64,000 bases of DNA from Thermococcus gorgonarius (GCF_002214385.1 NZ_CP014855.1:1550001-1614000), one strand, 5' to 3'; positions 17,603 to 26,071 are shown, counted from the first letter of the stretch. Numbers and translations are program-made. The notes: generated from the sequence alone by a model not told the origin.

Positions 17603-19102
17603 ATGGAGTCGGTTTTCCAGAATGAAACGATAAAGGAAATTCTGTCGAGGTACAGGCGCATCTGGGCTATTGGCCACGCCCAGAGCGTCCTCGGCTGGGA
17701 CATGGAGGTCAACATGCCCAGGGAGGGCATCCTTGAGAGGAGCGTTGCCCAGGGCGAGTTAAGCGTCCTCAGCCAGGAGTTCCTCCTCAAGCCGGAGTTT
17801 GTAGAGCTCGTTGAGAAGGCCAAGGGGATTGAAGACCTCAACGAGTACGAGCGCGGTGTGGTTAGAGTCCTCGACCGCTCGATAAGGATAAGCAAGTCCT
17901 TCCCGCCGGAGTTCCTCAGGGAGATGAGCGAGGTTACGAGCCAGGCCACCAAGGCCTGGGAAGAGGCCAAGAAGAGCAACGATTACTCCAAGTTCGAGCC
18001 CTGGCTCGACAAAATTATTGATCTGGCAAAGCGCGCCGCTGAGTACCTCGGCTATGAAAACGAGCCCTACGACGCTTTGCTCGACCTCTTCGAGGAGGGC
18101 CTCACTACCAAAGAAGTCGAGAAAATGTTCGAGAAGCTTGAGAAGGAGCTCAAGCCGCTCCTTGAGAAGATAATGGAAGAGGGCAAAGTTCCGAGGGAGC
18201 ACCCGCTTGAGAAGGAGAAGTACGAGAGGGAGCAGATGGAGAGGGTGAACATCTGGATACTCGAGAGGTTCGGCTTCCCGCTCGGCGTTCGCGCGAGGCT
18301 CGACGTTTCCGCTCACCCGTTCACAACAGAGTTTGGCATTCGCGACGTCAGGATAACGACCAGATACGAAGGCTACGACTTCAGGAGAACTATCCTCAGC
18401 ACGGTCCACGAGTTCGGGCATGCTCTCTACGAGCTCCAGCAGGACGAGAGGTTCATGTTCAGCCCGATTGCTGGTGGAGTAAGCCTCGGAATCCACGAGA
18501 GCCAGAGCAGATTCTGGGAGAACATTATTGGCAGGTCGAGGGAGTTCGCTGGACTAATCTACCCCGTCCTGAAGGAGAACCTGCCCTTCATGGGCAACTA
18601 CACACCTGAGGATGTCTACCTCTACTTCAACATGGTTCGCCCGGACTTCATCAGGACCGAATCAGATGTGGTAACCTACAACTTCCACATACTCCTCCGC
18701 TTCAAGCTCGAGAGGATGATGCTCAACGAGGGCGTTAAGGCGAAGGATCTCCCTGAGCTCTGGAACGAGGAGATGGAGCGTCTCTTGGGCATAAGGCCGA
18801 AGACCTACACTGAGGGAATCCTCCAGGACATCCACTGGGCTCACGGAACGATAGGCTACTTCCCGACCTACAGCATCGGAACCCTCCTCGCGGCCCAGTT
18901 CTATTACCACATCAAGCGCGACATCCCGGACTTCGAGGAGAAGGTAGCTAAAGCCGAGTTCGAGCCGATAAAGGCCTGGCTCCGCGAGAGGGTCCACAGG
19001 TACGGCTCCATCTACCCGCCGAAGGAGCTCCTCAAGAAGGCCATCGGCGAGGAGCTGAACCCGGACTACTTCGTCCGCTGGGTGAAGGAGAGGTATCTGT
19101 GA
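17603..19102 (+). CDS. Thermostable carboxypeptidase, peptidase family M32
   Basis: 499 residues, the same length as the P. furiosus M32 carboxypeptidase. The zinc site is HEFGH at 269-273, with the third ligand E299 in GIHESQSR, identical in position to the P. furiosus enzyme as I recall it. DxRxT (DVRITTRY) and a C-terminal GTIGYFPTYSIG block are family hallmarks. It removes C-terminal residues from peptides in the cytoplasm using Co/Zn. ATG 17603 follows GGTGATTA; GTG 17594 is a less likely start. Monocistronic. Confidence 0.96.
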   Translation: MESVFQNETIKEILSRYRRIWAIGHAQSVLGWDMEVNMPREGILERSVAQGELSVLSQEFLLKPEFVELVEKAKGIEDLNEYERGVVRVLDRSIRISKSFPPEFLREMSEVTSQATKAWEEAKKSNDYSKFEPWLDKIIDLAKRAAEYLGYENEPYDALLDLFEEGLTTKEVEKMFEKLEKELKPLLEKIMEEGKVPREHPLEKEKYEREQMERVNIWILERFGFPLGVRARLDVSAHPFTTEFGIRDVRITTRYEGYDFRRTILSTVHEFGHALYELQQDERFMFSPIAGGVSLGIHESQSRFWENIIGRSREFAGLIYPVLKENLPFMGNYTPEDVYLYFNMVRPDFIRTESDVVTYNFHILLRFKLERMMLNEGVKAKDLPELWNEEMERLLGIRPKTYTEGILQDIHWAHGTIGYFPTYSIGTLLAAQFYYHIKRDIPDFEEKVAKAEFEPIKAWLRERVHRYGSIYPPKELLKKAIGEELNPDYFVRWVKERYL

Positions 19103-19104
19103 TT

Positions 19105-19377
19105 TCACATCTTCCCTATTCTTATTCTGTCTTCGTGGACGCTCACGATCTTCCCTTGAAAGTCTATATCCTTCGAAAGAAGAGCTTTGAGGTTTTTGTA
19201 AATGTATTCAACGTTTTTGGGAGGGAACCTCAGGAGTATTAAGCCTGGGAGCTTGAGGCCTTCAACGAAAAGTATGGTTCCAAAATCTCTGTCGAACGTT
19301 ATTAGAATCCGTCCCTCGTTGTTTGCCAGTCTTTTAACAACCCCGTAGGGGACGTTTTCATCAGCCAAAAACCCCAA
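19105..19377 (-). CDS. DUF5615-type PIN-like toxin, internally shortened
   Basis: 90 residues from a TTG start. The family core is present at both ends: FLADENVP at the N-terminus and NNEGRILITFDRDFG after it. DUF5615 proteins are usually about 110-120 residues and have a block of some 20 residues between these motifs (the second strand and helix). Here the two motifs are nearly adjacent, joined by YGVVKRLA, so an in-frame deletion is likely. It overlaps the DUF433 gene by 17 nt. This pair is a known toxin-antitoxin type arrangement; with the missing segment the nuclease-like fold is probably impaired. Confidence 0.75.
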   Translation of the reverse strand: MGFLADENVPYGVVKRLANNEGRILITFDRDFGTILFVEGLKLPGLILLRFPPKNVEYIYKNLKALLSKDIDFQGKIVSVHEDRIRIGKM

Positions 19378-19582
19378 CGTACTGCTCCTCCTTCAATATC
19401 ATGCTCGCATACCTGATCGCGGCGAGTATGTCCTCCCTCGTTAGCTGGGGATAGTTTTCCAGGATATCTTCGAAGCTCCACCCGTTGGCCAGGAGCTCCA
19501 GTATGAAGTAAACTGGTATCCTTGTGCCTTTAATAACGGGTTTTCCTCCCATCTTTCTTGGGTTGATCTCAATTCTCTCCAT
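19361..19582 (-). CDS. DUF433 antitoxin-like protein
   Basis: 73 residues. It has the classic DUF433 sequence pattern: RIEINPRKMGGKPVIKGTRI, then a helix-turn-helix-like VYFILELLANGWSFEDILENYP. DUF433 proteins are the presumed antitoxins and DNA-binding partners of DUF5615 toxins. ATG 19582 is chosen because GTGATG lies 3 nt upstream; two further in-frame starts add three residues. The downstream toxin gene overlaps it by 17 nt. Confidence 0.85.
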   Translation of the reverse strand: MERIEINPRKMGGKPVIKGTRIPVYFILELLANGWSFEDILENYPQLTREDILAAIRYASMILKEEQYVGVFG

Positions 19583-19653
19583 GCTCATCACATACTACTC
19601 CGTTAATCCTCTTAAAGAAATTTTCGGGGACAAGGGATACTGCTTAAATTATG

Positions 19654-19663
19654 ATGCATGCAT
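19654..19663. promoter_or_regulatory. Palindrome in the vapBC leader, candidate operator
   Basis: ATGCATGCAT is a perfect 10-bp palindrome located just after a TATA-like TTAAATTAT (about 19643-19651) and about 20 nt before the vapB start. VapBC complexes usually repress their own promoter through such inverted repeats. Confidence 0.35.
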
Positions 19664-19683
19664 TCAGTGTATTGGCGGTGCGA

Positions 19684-19875
19684 ATGGTTAAAACCATCAC
19701 AATCTCCGATGACGTTTACAAAGAGATACTCCGCATCAAGGGGGATAAGTCCTTCAGCGAGCTTCTTAGAGAGCTTTTAAGGGAAATAAAGGGCAACGCC
19801 GATGCCCTGCGACATATCGCTGGAATCCTAAACGAGGATGAGTATGAAGGGGCCAAAAAAGAATCAAAGGGCTAG
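19684..19875 (+). CDS. vapB: VapB-type antitoxin (VAPB_antitox family)
   Basis: 63 residues from ATG 19684, which has GGCGGTG 3 nt upstream. The sequence VKTITISDDVYKEILRIKGD, followed by SFSELLRELL, is the standard archaeal VapB/DUF217 pattern: a ribbon-helix DNA-binding part and a C-terminal toxin-binding tail. It precedes the PIN toxin gene by 16 nt. Since that toxin has lost a catalytic Asp, the antitoxin may now act mainly as a regulator, or the pair may be a relic. Confidence 0.88.
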   Translation: MVKTITISDDVYKEILRIKGDKSFSELLRELLREIKGNADALRHIAGILNEDEYEGAKKESKG

Positions 19876-19891
19876 AGGAGGCGTTTGACGA

Positions 19892-20263
19892 ATGGGGGCA
19901 GTCCTTAATACGAACATGATAATCGAAATAGCCAGGGGTAACGAGGACGTGCTCAACGCTGTCCTGGGGTTTGACAAAACCTTCTACGTGACTTCCATAA
20001 CGCGCTTTGAACTTCTGGTTGGTCTCCCAAGGAAAGATGACCTGATATGGCTGGACTCCCTCATTGAGCTTCCATTTGAGGGAAAATCCGCTGAGATTGC
20101 GGCTTACCTTCACAGAAAGCTGAGGGAAAAGGGAGCCCCGATGGGATTGAGGGACCTCTTCATCGGTGCCGTCTGCCTTGCCAACGATCTGCCTCTGATA
20201 ACACTCGACAGTGATTTTGAGGCTTTGAGGGATTTTGGTCTCACCGTGAGGTTGATCAGGTAA
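19892..20263 (+). CDS. vapC: VapC-like PIN domain protein with a substituted catalytic Asp
   Basis: 123 residues, normal PIN length. Expected acidic residues are E40 (ITRFELL), D88 (GLRDLF) and D106/D108 (ITLDSDF). The first catalytic Asp, normally in VLDTN, is Asn here (VLNTNMI, N6; codon AAT at 19907-19909). In VapC toxins this Asp binds the Mg ion needed for RNA cleavage, so activity is probably lost. The rest of the fold is intact, so it may still bind VapB or RNA. ATG 19892 has GGAGGCG upstream; it follows vapB by 16 nt. Confidence 0.88.
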   Translation: MGAVLNTNMIIEIARGNEDVLNAVLGFDKTFYVTSITRFELLVGLPRKDDLIWLDSLIELPFEGKSAEIAAYLHRKLREKGAPMGLRDLFIGAVCLANDLPLITLDSDFEALRDFGLTVRLIR

Positions 20264-20269
20264 TCAATC

Positions 20270-20755
20270 TCAATCCTTAACTTCGAACTTCAGAATCTCG
20301 TCCTTCCTCAGAACCCCAACCCCTGCTTTCTTCCCAATGACTTCAACGACTACCACCCAGTCCGGGTTTGACAGGTTAACTTCCAACCCGTGCTCTTTCA
20401 CGATCCTGGAACCTACGATCCTCTCGATCTCCTTCTCACCGAGCTTTTTGTTCCCCCTCACTTTCGCCCTTACCGCAAAGGTCCCGGTTTTCCCTTCCAT
20501 GAGCTCAATGGCCTTCTTCTCAATCTCCTCAAGTCTAGCGGGCAGGAGACAGTCAAGGGGGATAACCCTCTGGAGTGCCTGCGTTTCGAAGGAGAGAAGC
20601 CTTTTTATTGCTTCATCCTTACTCAACGGTGTCTCGGCTATGAGAACTCCCCTCCAGTCCGTTCCCTTGGCATGAACCTTTCCGAGGGCCCATTCCAGTT
20701 CGAGTATCCCGTCTCCCTCCCTTCCAGGGGGACACGTTATAACCAAAACCACCAT
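20270..20755 (-). CDS. Stand-alone THUMP domain protein
   Basis: 161 residues. An N-terminal ferredoxin-like part (VITCPPGREGDGILELEWAL) precedes a THUMP core: GTFAVRAKVRGNKKLGEKEIERIVGSRI, then VNLSNPDWVVVVEVIGKKAGVGV. No catalytic domain follows. It resembles Tan1/THUMPD1-like adaptors that present tRNA to an acetyltransferase, but archaeal single-THUMP proteins have several possible partners. It diverges from the AAA ATPase gene. Start ATG 20755. Confidence 0.8.
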   Translation of the reverse strand: MVVLVITCPPGREGDGILELEWALGKVHAKGTDWRGVLIAETPLSKDEAIKRLLSFETQALQRVIPLDCLLPARLEEIEKKAIELMEGKTGTFAVRAKVRGNKKLGEKEIERIVGSRIVKEHGLEVNLSNPDWVVVVEVIGKKAGVGVLRKDEILKFEVKD

Positions 20756-20777
20756 CCTGGCTCACCAGTGGACAAAC

Positions 20778-20787
20778 TTTTATATTT
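20778..20787 (+). promoter_or_regulatory. TATA box for the AAA ATPase gene
   Basis: CTTTTATATT lies about 35 nt before ATG 20818, giving a short leader that contains the GGTGATT ribosome site. Confidence 0.6.
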
Positions 20788-20817
20788 ACCAAATGCAAAC
20801 TAAACAGGGTGATTTAA

Positions 20818-22023
20818 ATGGAGAACACGGAACTTAAAGTTTATCCCGTTCAGACGTATGAAATATACGGTTTATCCAAGAATCCCTTCGAACAGCTGGC
20901 AAGCGAGGGTATCGAGGAAGTCGAGGCCATTCACGTTTACCAGGAGGTCGACATGAGGCTCTCGATGATTCTCTCGGAGGTTATCGGCAACAAAAGCTCC
21001 ATAGCCCTCAGCATAGTGGGGCCCCTCGGAATGGGAAAGACCCAGAGGTTGAAAAGCATAGCCAAAGCGATAGAGCGTGAGGGAGGCAAAGCGATATACG
21101 TTAAGGTTGATACCAACGACATTTTAAAGCTCACGCGCGACATCTTCTACGCCCTGAAACCACCGAGGAGCAGGACAAACATATTTCTTGAAAACCTGAG
21201 CAGGAAACTGGGCTTTATAGACAGGCTGGAGAAAATGCTGAGCGATCCAAAGGAGTACAAGAGCAGGGACATAGCTGAACTTCTCGTCGAGCAGCTCAGG
21301 AAGTACCCCTACTCGGCCCTTCTTCTGGATGAGCTCGAAAACATGCAGGGAGCCAGGGAACAGGAGAAGATACAGTTCTTCGAGATGCTCAGGCACGTGA
21401 TAAGCACCATGCCTCCTGGTTGTATAGTTGCCTTTGCCTCAGTCCCTGAAGCTTACGAAGAGTACACGAAAATATTTCCGGCATTCTTCATGCGCCTCCA
21501 CTATGAGTTCAAGCTGAGGCCAATGAGCGTCGAAGAAACCTTTGAGCTCGTAAAGAAGAGGCTCAACAGGGTAAGGATAAAGGACACCGACAACCCGCTG
21601 TACCCGTTTACAGACGAGGCCGTCAGACTGATCCACGATCTGGCAAAGGGCAACCCCAGACAGATTTTAAGGCTGCTCCACTACGTTCTGAGTGAGGCAG
21701 CGAAGAGGGCCTTTGACCCCATAGATGAGCTTGTCGTGACCACAATACTGGAAGAACCCAAGAGCCTGGAGGAGTACATTAGAAGGGTTCCAAAGGACTA
21801 CCGCGATCTGATAGAGGCCATAGTTTACAAGTTCAACGGCGGGCCGGTCAGCTACATCACCCTGGCCAAAGAGCTCAAAAAACCCGCAAACCAGGTTTAC
21901 GAGGCCCTCAACAAGCTAGTCACCATAGGGTTCCTCGTGGGCGATCCTGGGGGGAACTACAAGGTTCCTTACTACGTTAGAAAATTCTTGGAGGCGGAAG
22001 ATGCTGAGAAGAAAACAGGGTGA
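20818..22023 (+). CDS. AAA/Orc1-like ATPase with C-terminal winged helix
   Basis: 401 residues. Walker A GPLGMGKT (68-75), Walker B LLLDELEN (168-175), a sensor-2 region GNPRQILRLL (about 280) and a winged-helix domain at about 330-395 (YITLAKELKKPANQVYEALNKL). The order is like Orc1/Cdc6 and other archaeal ATPases, but Walker B is DE-LEN and the ORC-specific sequences are absent, so I do not call it a replication initiator. It may be a DNA-bound regulator. It overlaps the next gene closely (stop 22023, start 22029), suggesting an operon. Confidence 0.75.
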   Translation: MENTELKVYPVQTYEIYGLSKNPFEQLASEGIEEVEAIHVYQEVDMRLSMILSEVIGNKSSIALSIVGPLGMGKTQRLKSIAKAIEREGGKAIYVKVDTNDILKLTRDIFYALKPPRSRTNIFLENLSRKLGFIDRLEKMLSDPKEYKSRDIAELLVEQLRKYPYSALLLDELENMQGAREQEKIQFFEMLRHVISTMPPGCIVAFASVPEAYEEYTKIFPAFFMRLHYEFKLRPMSVEETFELVKKRLNRVRIKDTDNPLYPFTDEAVRLIHDLAKGNPRQILRLLHYVLSEAAKRAFDPIDELVVTTILEEPKSLEEYIRRVPKDYRDLIEAIVYKFNGGPVSYITLAKELKKPANQVYEALNKLVTIGFLVGDPGGNYKVPYYVRKFLEAEDAEKKTG

Positions 22024-22028
22024 CCCTG

Positions 22029-22562
22029 ATGCCCAACTACGACGCCCACGTGCTCTCTGGGATAGTCACCTATCCGCTCGCCGTGGCCCTCGCGGGAATA
22101 CTCAAGGAGTACGCAGGGATCCCCTTTGAGCTCAGTTCGATTGCCCTCATCCTCGGTTACGCACTCTACGTCCTCGGGGCTGATCTGCCGGACATGGACC
22201 ACCCGAACGCGCTGCTCCACAGGGGGACGAAGCCCATAGTGGCAGTCGCGGTAGGGAGCGCCGTTTACCTCCAGGCCCTTCACAGGTTCAGCTTTACTGA
22301 GGAATGGCTCAACCAGACGGCCGCATGGAGCGTTGGAGTTGTGGGGGCACTGATCGGCTGGTTTGGCTTCACCTGGATCATGCCACGGCACAGAGGGATA
22401 GTCCACTCCCTCCTCTTTGCGTTCATCTACGGCGTCCTAGCTTTCCTCTTAGTGGAGTACGGACTTGGAATGAGTACCGGCGAGGGCCTCTACGTGGGCT
22501 TCGCGGCCTTCAGCGGCTACATGCTCCACCTGCTCCTCGACAGGGAGATTTCACTCATATGA
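22029..22562 (+). CDS. Membrane-bound metal-dependent hydrolase, YdjM/PF04307 type
   Basis: 177 residues with four to five membrane spans. The family metal motifs are present: H at NYDAHVLSG, DLPDMDHPNAL after span 2, and PRHRGIVHSL in the middle, ending with HLLLDREISLI. These small proteins are related to LexA-regulated YdjM. Their substrate is unknown, possibly membrane lipids. ATG 22029 is chosen over GTG 22020 because AGGGTGACC sits upstream. Probably in an operon with the ATPase before it. Confidence 0.82.
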   Translation: MPNYDAHVLSGIVTYPLAVALAGILKEYAGIPFELSSIALILGYALYVLGADLPDMDHPNALLHRGTKPIVAVAVGSAVYLQALHRFSFTEEWLNQTAAWSVGVVGALIGWFGFTWIMPRHRGIVHSLLFAFIYGVLAFLLVEYGLGMSTGEGLYVGFAAFSGYMLHLLLDREISLI

Positions 22563-22607
22563 GGAAAATCCTTTTATTCCTCCTTTCGTAGTAAACCCGG
22601 TGATTCA

Positions 22608-23459
22608 ATGGATCCCGGGGCGGTGATGTTCCTGCTTTTCATTGCCGCAATCGTCGGCATGATTCTCATAGCCATAAAAGGGGAGGAATCCGCCAGGGCG
22701 AGATGCCGCAGGTTTTCAGAGTCCGTAACGGTGGAAGGAACCGTTCTGAAGTTTCCACTGAAAACCAAACTCAGTAAAGGAAGGTTCGTCCTCAGGGGAG
22801 AATGGAGGGGTTCGAATAACAGGTACTACCACATAGAGAGGAGCTTCGAAGCCCTGGAAAAACTCAGCGCGGATGAGATAGAGCTCACCCCGGAGCCGTT
22901 CTCAGTGGAGGTGAAAAAGAACGACGATGCCCTCGTGGAGCTCCCCGCGTATATTGTCGAGGAGGGAGAGTTCAAGAACGCGGTGATAGTCCCCATTATC
23001 CCCTCGTACTCGGTTGAGATTGAGAAGGATACCCTCGAAGCGTCCAGAGACATGGAGTTCGCCCACCTGAGAGTGGAAGTCCTCGAAAGCGGCCTTTACG
23101 GGAAGCTCTACGTGAACGTTAGCAAATGCAGGGGCGCCAGGGTGGAGTCCGAAAAGAATCGGCTCCACACCGGGGAGAAACTCGTCGAGGTTGAGGGGAG
23201 CGGTGAAGCAGAACTCAGAAGGGAGTTCTGGACGAAGCCGCTAATCTTGATAATGGACAGGAACCACTCCGACCCGAGGAAGCTCCGGGATGTCTTTGGG
23301 AAAAAGGAAATACTGGAGGGACACGGGGAGTATCTCATCAGACTGACTCTGGACGTTCCATTCTCAAAGGACGAGCACGACACGGCAAGGGTAACTGTCT
23401 CGCCGGGGAGAAAGGCTCCTGCAGAATTTAAGGAACCGGAGGTAAAGGTCGTGGTCTGA
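22608..23459 (+). CDS. Membrane-anchored protein, paralog of the gene at 1-947
   Basis: 283 residues. One N-terminal span (about 6-21), then a soluble, beta-rich region ending EVKVVV. Blocks PFSVEV, ELPAYIV, VEVEGSGEAEL, EGHGEYLIRLTLDVPF match PFRVEL, EAPALRI, IEVGSGDIW, MGHGTFELKAVLDIPL in the left-edge protein, in the same order and spacing. The fold looks like repeated Ig- or arrestin-like sheets, which is a guess. No named family. GGTGATTCA precedes ATG 22608. It is monocistronic or trails the YdjM gene. Confidence 0.78.
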   Translation: MDPGAVMFLLFIAAIVGMILIAIKGEESARARCRRFSESVTVEGTVLKFPLKTKLSKGRFVLRGEWRGSNNRYYHIERSFEALEKLSADEIELTPEPFSVEVKKNDDALVELPAYIVEEGEFKNAVIVPIIPSYSVEIEKDTLEASRDMEFAHLRVEVLESGLYGKLYVNVSKCRGARVESEKNRLHTGEKLVEVEGSGEAELRREFWTKPLILIMDRNHSDPRKLRDVFGKKEILEGHGEYLIRLTLDVPFSKDEHDTARVTVSPGRKAPAEFKEPEVKVVV

Positions 23460-23482
23460 TTATCCACATCAGGGCAATAATG

Positions 23483-23492
23483 CTTTTAAATA
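23483..23492 (+). promoter_or_regulatory. TATA box for trxB
   Basis: CTTTTAAATA, about 38 nt before ATG 23525, gives a short leader carrying the GGAGGTGAG ribosome site. Confidence 0.6.
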
Positions 23493-23524
23493 AGCCACGT
23501 TAGAAAAGCCCGGAGGTGAGAGAG

Positions 23525-24517
23525 ATGTTCAGCCTCGGAGGATTTTCACGCAGTGGTGAGTACGAGAACAAGACCTGGGACGTGCTCATCATAGGAGCGG
23601 GGCCGGCGGGCTTCACGGCGGCGATATACGCGGCCCGCTACGGTCTGGAGACCCTCATCATCAGCAAAGACCTCGGTGGAAACATGGCCCTAACGGACCT
23701 CATCGAGAACTACCCGGGCTTTCCGGAGGGAATAAGCGGTTCAGAGCTGGCCAACAGGATGCACGAGCACGTCAAAAAGCTGGGCGTTGATATAGTGTTC
23801 GACGAAGTCGTCAGAATAGACCCGGCCGAATGTGCCTACTACGAAGGCCCGTGCAAGTTCACGGTAAAAACCGCCAACGGAAAGGAGTACAAGGGCAGAA
23901 CGATAATCATAGCCGTTGGAGCTGCACCGAGAAAGCTCAACGTTCCAGGAGAAGAGGAGTTCACAGGAAGAGGCGTCTCCTACTGCGCCACCTGCGACGG
24001 CCCGCTCTTCAAGGGCAAGAAGGTTATAGTTGTCGGCGGTGGAAACACGGCACTTCAGGAGGCCCTCTATCTGAAGAGCATAGGCGTTGACGTCACCCTC
24101 GTCCACAGGCGCGACAAGTTCAGGGCCGACAAGATACTCCAGGACAGGTTCAAGGAGAGCGGAATTCCGGCAATACTAAACACCGTCGTGACGGAGATAA
24201 AAGGAACCAACAAGGTCGAAGCCGTTAGGCTGAAAAACGTCAAGACGGGCGAGGAAACCGAGATGAAGGTGGATGGCGTCTTCATCTTCATCGGCTACGA
24301 GCCTAAAACCGATTTCGTCAAGCACCTCGGCATAACCGACGAGTACGGCTACATCCCGGTGGACATGCACATGCGCACGAAGGTTCCGGGCATCTTTGCC
24401 GCTGGGGATATCACCAACGTCTTCAAGCAGATAGCGGTTGCAGTCGGTCAGGGAGCGATAGCCGCTAATTCAGCCAAGGAGTTCCTTGAGGAGTGGAAGG
24501 AGAAGAGCGGGGAGTAA
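23525..24517 (+). CDS. trxB: Thioredoxin-disulfide reductase
   Basis: 330 residues, typical for low-molecular-weight TrxR. FAD-binding GAGPAG is near residue 20, the redox motif CATC is at 154-157, NAD(P)H-binding GGGNTA follows, and the C-terminal FAD motif is GIFAAGDIT. It reduces thioredoxin or protein disulfide oxidoreductase with NAD(P)H in the cytoplasm. ATG 23525 follows GGAGGTGAGAGAG; GTG 23516 is inside that site. SurR often controls such genes in Thermococcales; I found only a partial match to its GTTnnnAAC motif at 23500-23508. Confidence 0.95.
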   Translation: MFSLGGFSRSGEYENKTWDVLIIGAGPAGFTAAIYAARYGLETLIISKDLGGNMALTDLIENYPGFPEGISGSELANRMHEHVKKLGVDIVFDEVVRIDPAECAYYEGPCKFTVKTANGKEYKGRTIIIAVGAAPRKLNVPGEEEFTGRGVSYCATCDGPLFKGKKVIVVGGGNTALQEALYLKSIGVDVTLVHRRDKFRADKILQDRFKESGIPAILNTVVTEIKGTNKVEAVRLKNVKTGEETEMKVDGVFIFIGYEPKTDFVKHLGITDEYGYIPVDMHMRTKVPGIFAAGDITNVFKQIAVAVGQGAIAANSAKEFLEEWKEKSGE

Positions 24518-24618
24518 ATTCTCACCCTCCATCGTTCTTCCTTCTCGGCACTTCTTGCCCTCCACGTCTCCTTAGTTGAGGATTTTCCGGGTTCTCCCGA
24601 AAAATCTTCGGTCAAAAA

Positions 24619-24634
24619 TGTTCATCGATGAACA
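24619..24634. promoter_or_regulatory. Perfect 16-bp palindrome, candidate operator
   Basis: TGTTCATCGATGAACA is its own reverse complement. It ends 4 nt before the TATA box of the aminotransferase gene, in the space where archaeal activators or BRE-blocking repressors bind. Its size and placement fit an Lrp/AsnC-type or other dimeric regulator. Confidence 0.6.
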
Positions 24635-24638
24635 CAGA

Positions 24639-24648
24639 CTTATATAGG
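24639..24648 (+). promoter_or_regulatory. TATA box for the class III aminotransferase gene
   Basis: CTTATATAGG, about 36 nt before ATG 24680. The leader holds GGTGATT as a ribosome site. Confidence 0.65.
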
Positions 24649-24679
24649 AAAAAGCTCGACTTCCTCACGGTGATTAATC

Positions 24680-26017
24680 ATGGTGATTAGACCAAGTGTT
24701 AAAGAACTCCCCGGGCCCAAGGCCAAGGAAGTCATAGAGAGGAACTTCAAATACCTCGCAATGACAACCCAGGACCCTGAGAACCTGCCGATAGTCATCG
24801 AGCGCGGCGAGGGGATAAGGGTCTACGACGTTGACGGGAACGTCTTCTACGACTTCGCGAGTGGCGTTGGAGTTATAAACGTCGGCCACTCCCACCCGAG
24901 GGTCATTGAGGCCATAAAGAAGCAGGTCGAGAAGTTCACCCACTACTCTCTGACCGACTTCTTCTACGAGAACGCCATCATCTTGGCCGAAAAGCTAATT
25001 GAGCTTGCTCCCGGCGACATGGAGAGGAAAGTTGTTTACGGCAACAGCGGTGCCGAGGCGAACGAAGCTGCCATGAAGCTCGTCAAATACGGAACCGGAA
25101 GGAAGCAGTTCTTGGCTTTCTACCACGCCTTCCACGGAAGGACGCAGGCTGTTCTCAGCCTCACGGCCAGCAAGTGGGTTCAGCAAGACAGGTTCTTCCC
25201 GACGATGCCGGGAGTTACCCACATCCCGTATCCAAACCCCTACAGGAACACCTGGGGAATCGACGGCTACGAAGAGCCCGATGAACTGACCAACCGCGTT
25301 CTCGACTTCATAGAGGAGTACGTCTTCAGGCACGTCCCGCCGCACGAGATTGGAGCGATATTCTTCGAGCCGATACAGGGTGAAGGCGGCTACGTCGTTC
25401 CGCCGAAGGGCTTCTTCAAGGCCCTCAAGAAGTTCGCCGACGAATACGGCATTCTCTTGGCGGACGACGAGGTTCAGATGGGTATTGGAAGGACCGGTAA
25501 GTTCTGGGCCATCGAGCACTTTGGAGTAGAGCCGGACCTCATCCAGTTTGGAAAGGCCATCGGTGGCGGCCTTCCGCTCGCTGGAGTTATCCACAGGGCC
25601 GACATAACATTCGACAAGCCCGGAAGGCACGCGACCACCTTCGGCGGCAACCCGGTCGCTATAGCAGCTGGAATAGAGGTCGTCGAAATAGTCAAGGAGC
25701 TCCTTCCACACGTCCAGGAGGTCGGCGACTACCTCCACAAGTACCTCGAGGAGTTCAAGGAGAAGTATGAAGTCATCGGCGATGCCCGCGGCCTCGGACT
25801 TGCCCAGGCCGTCGAGATAGTCAAGAGCAAGGACACCAAGGAGAAGTACCCAGAACTGAGAGACAGGATCGTCAAGGAGTCGGCGAAGCGCGGACTGGTG
25901 CTCCTCGGCTGTGGAGACAACAGTATTCGCTTCATCCCGCCGCTCATCGTCACCAAGGAAGAGATTGACGTGGCCATGGAGATCTTCGAGGAGGCCCTCA
26001 AAGCAGCCCTCCAGTGA
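24680..26017 (+). CDS. Class III PLP-dependent aminotransferase or amino acid racemase
   Basis: 445 residues. The PLP Lys is K292 in FGKAIGGG; other marks are [15 protein letters not shown] (phosphate site), [11 protein letters not shown], and [15 protein letters not shown] (Asp that binds the pyridine N). In Thermococcales this subfamily includes ornithine aminotransferase and broad-specificity amino acid racemases, which cannot be separated by motif alone. The sequence looks closest to what I recall of the ornithine/4-aminobutyrate type enzymes. It is monocistronic, with a palindrome just upstream of the TATA box that suggests regulation by amino acid or nitrogen state. Confidence 0.88.
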   Translation: MVIRPSVKELPGPKAKEVIERNFKYLAMTTQDPENLPIVIERGEGIRVYDVDGNVFYDFASGVGVINVGHSHPRVIEAIKKQVEKFTHYSLTDFFYENAIILAEKLIELAPGDMERKVVYGNSGAEANEAAMKLVKYGTGRKQFLAFYHAFHGRTQAVLSLTASKWVQQDRFFPTMPGVTHIPYPNPYRNTWGIDGYEEPDELTNRVLDFIEEYVFRHVPPHEIGAIFFEPIQGEGGYVVPPKGFFKALKKFADEYGILLADDEVQMGIGRTGKFWAIEHFGVEPDLIQFGKAIGGGLPLAGVIHRADITFDKPGRHATTFGGNPVAIAAGIEVVEIVKELLPHVQEVGDYLHKYLEEFKEKYEVIGDARGLGLAQAVEIVKSKDTKEKYPELRDRIVKESAKRGLVLLGCGDNSIRFIPPLIVTKEEIDVAMEIFEEALKAALQ

Positions 26018-26071
26018 TCTCTCTTCAATTTTCTTTGATTTTGATTTTAGGATGGAAAAGAATTTTAAAGT

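Noticed and set aside
17759-18496. Minus-strand frame across the carboxypeptidase gene
   Set aside because: Shadow of the M32 gene, whose zinc ligands are in exact register on the plus strand.
20818-22023. Replication initiator Orc1/Cdc6 and an origin
   Set aside because: The ATPase lacks ORC-specific sequences, and no origin recognition box repeats or AT-rich unwinding region flank it.
23500-23508. SurR redox-regulator site before trxB
   Set aside because: GTTAGAAAA matches only part of GTTnnnAAC and lacks the second half-site, so I do not list it as a feature.
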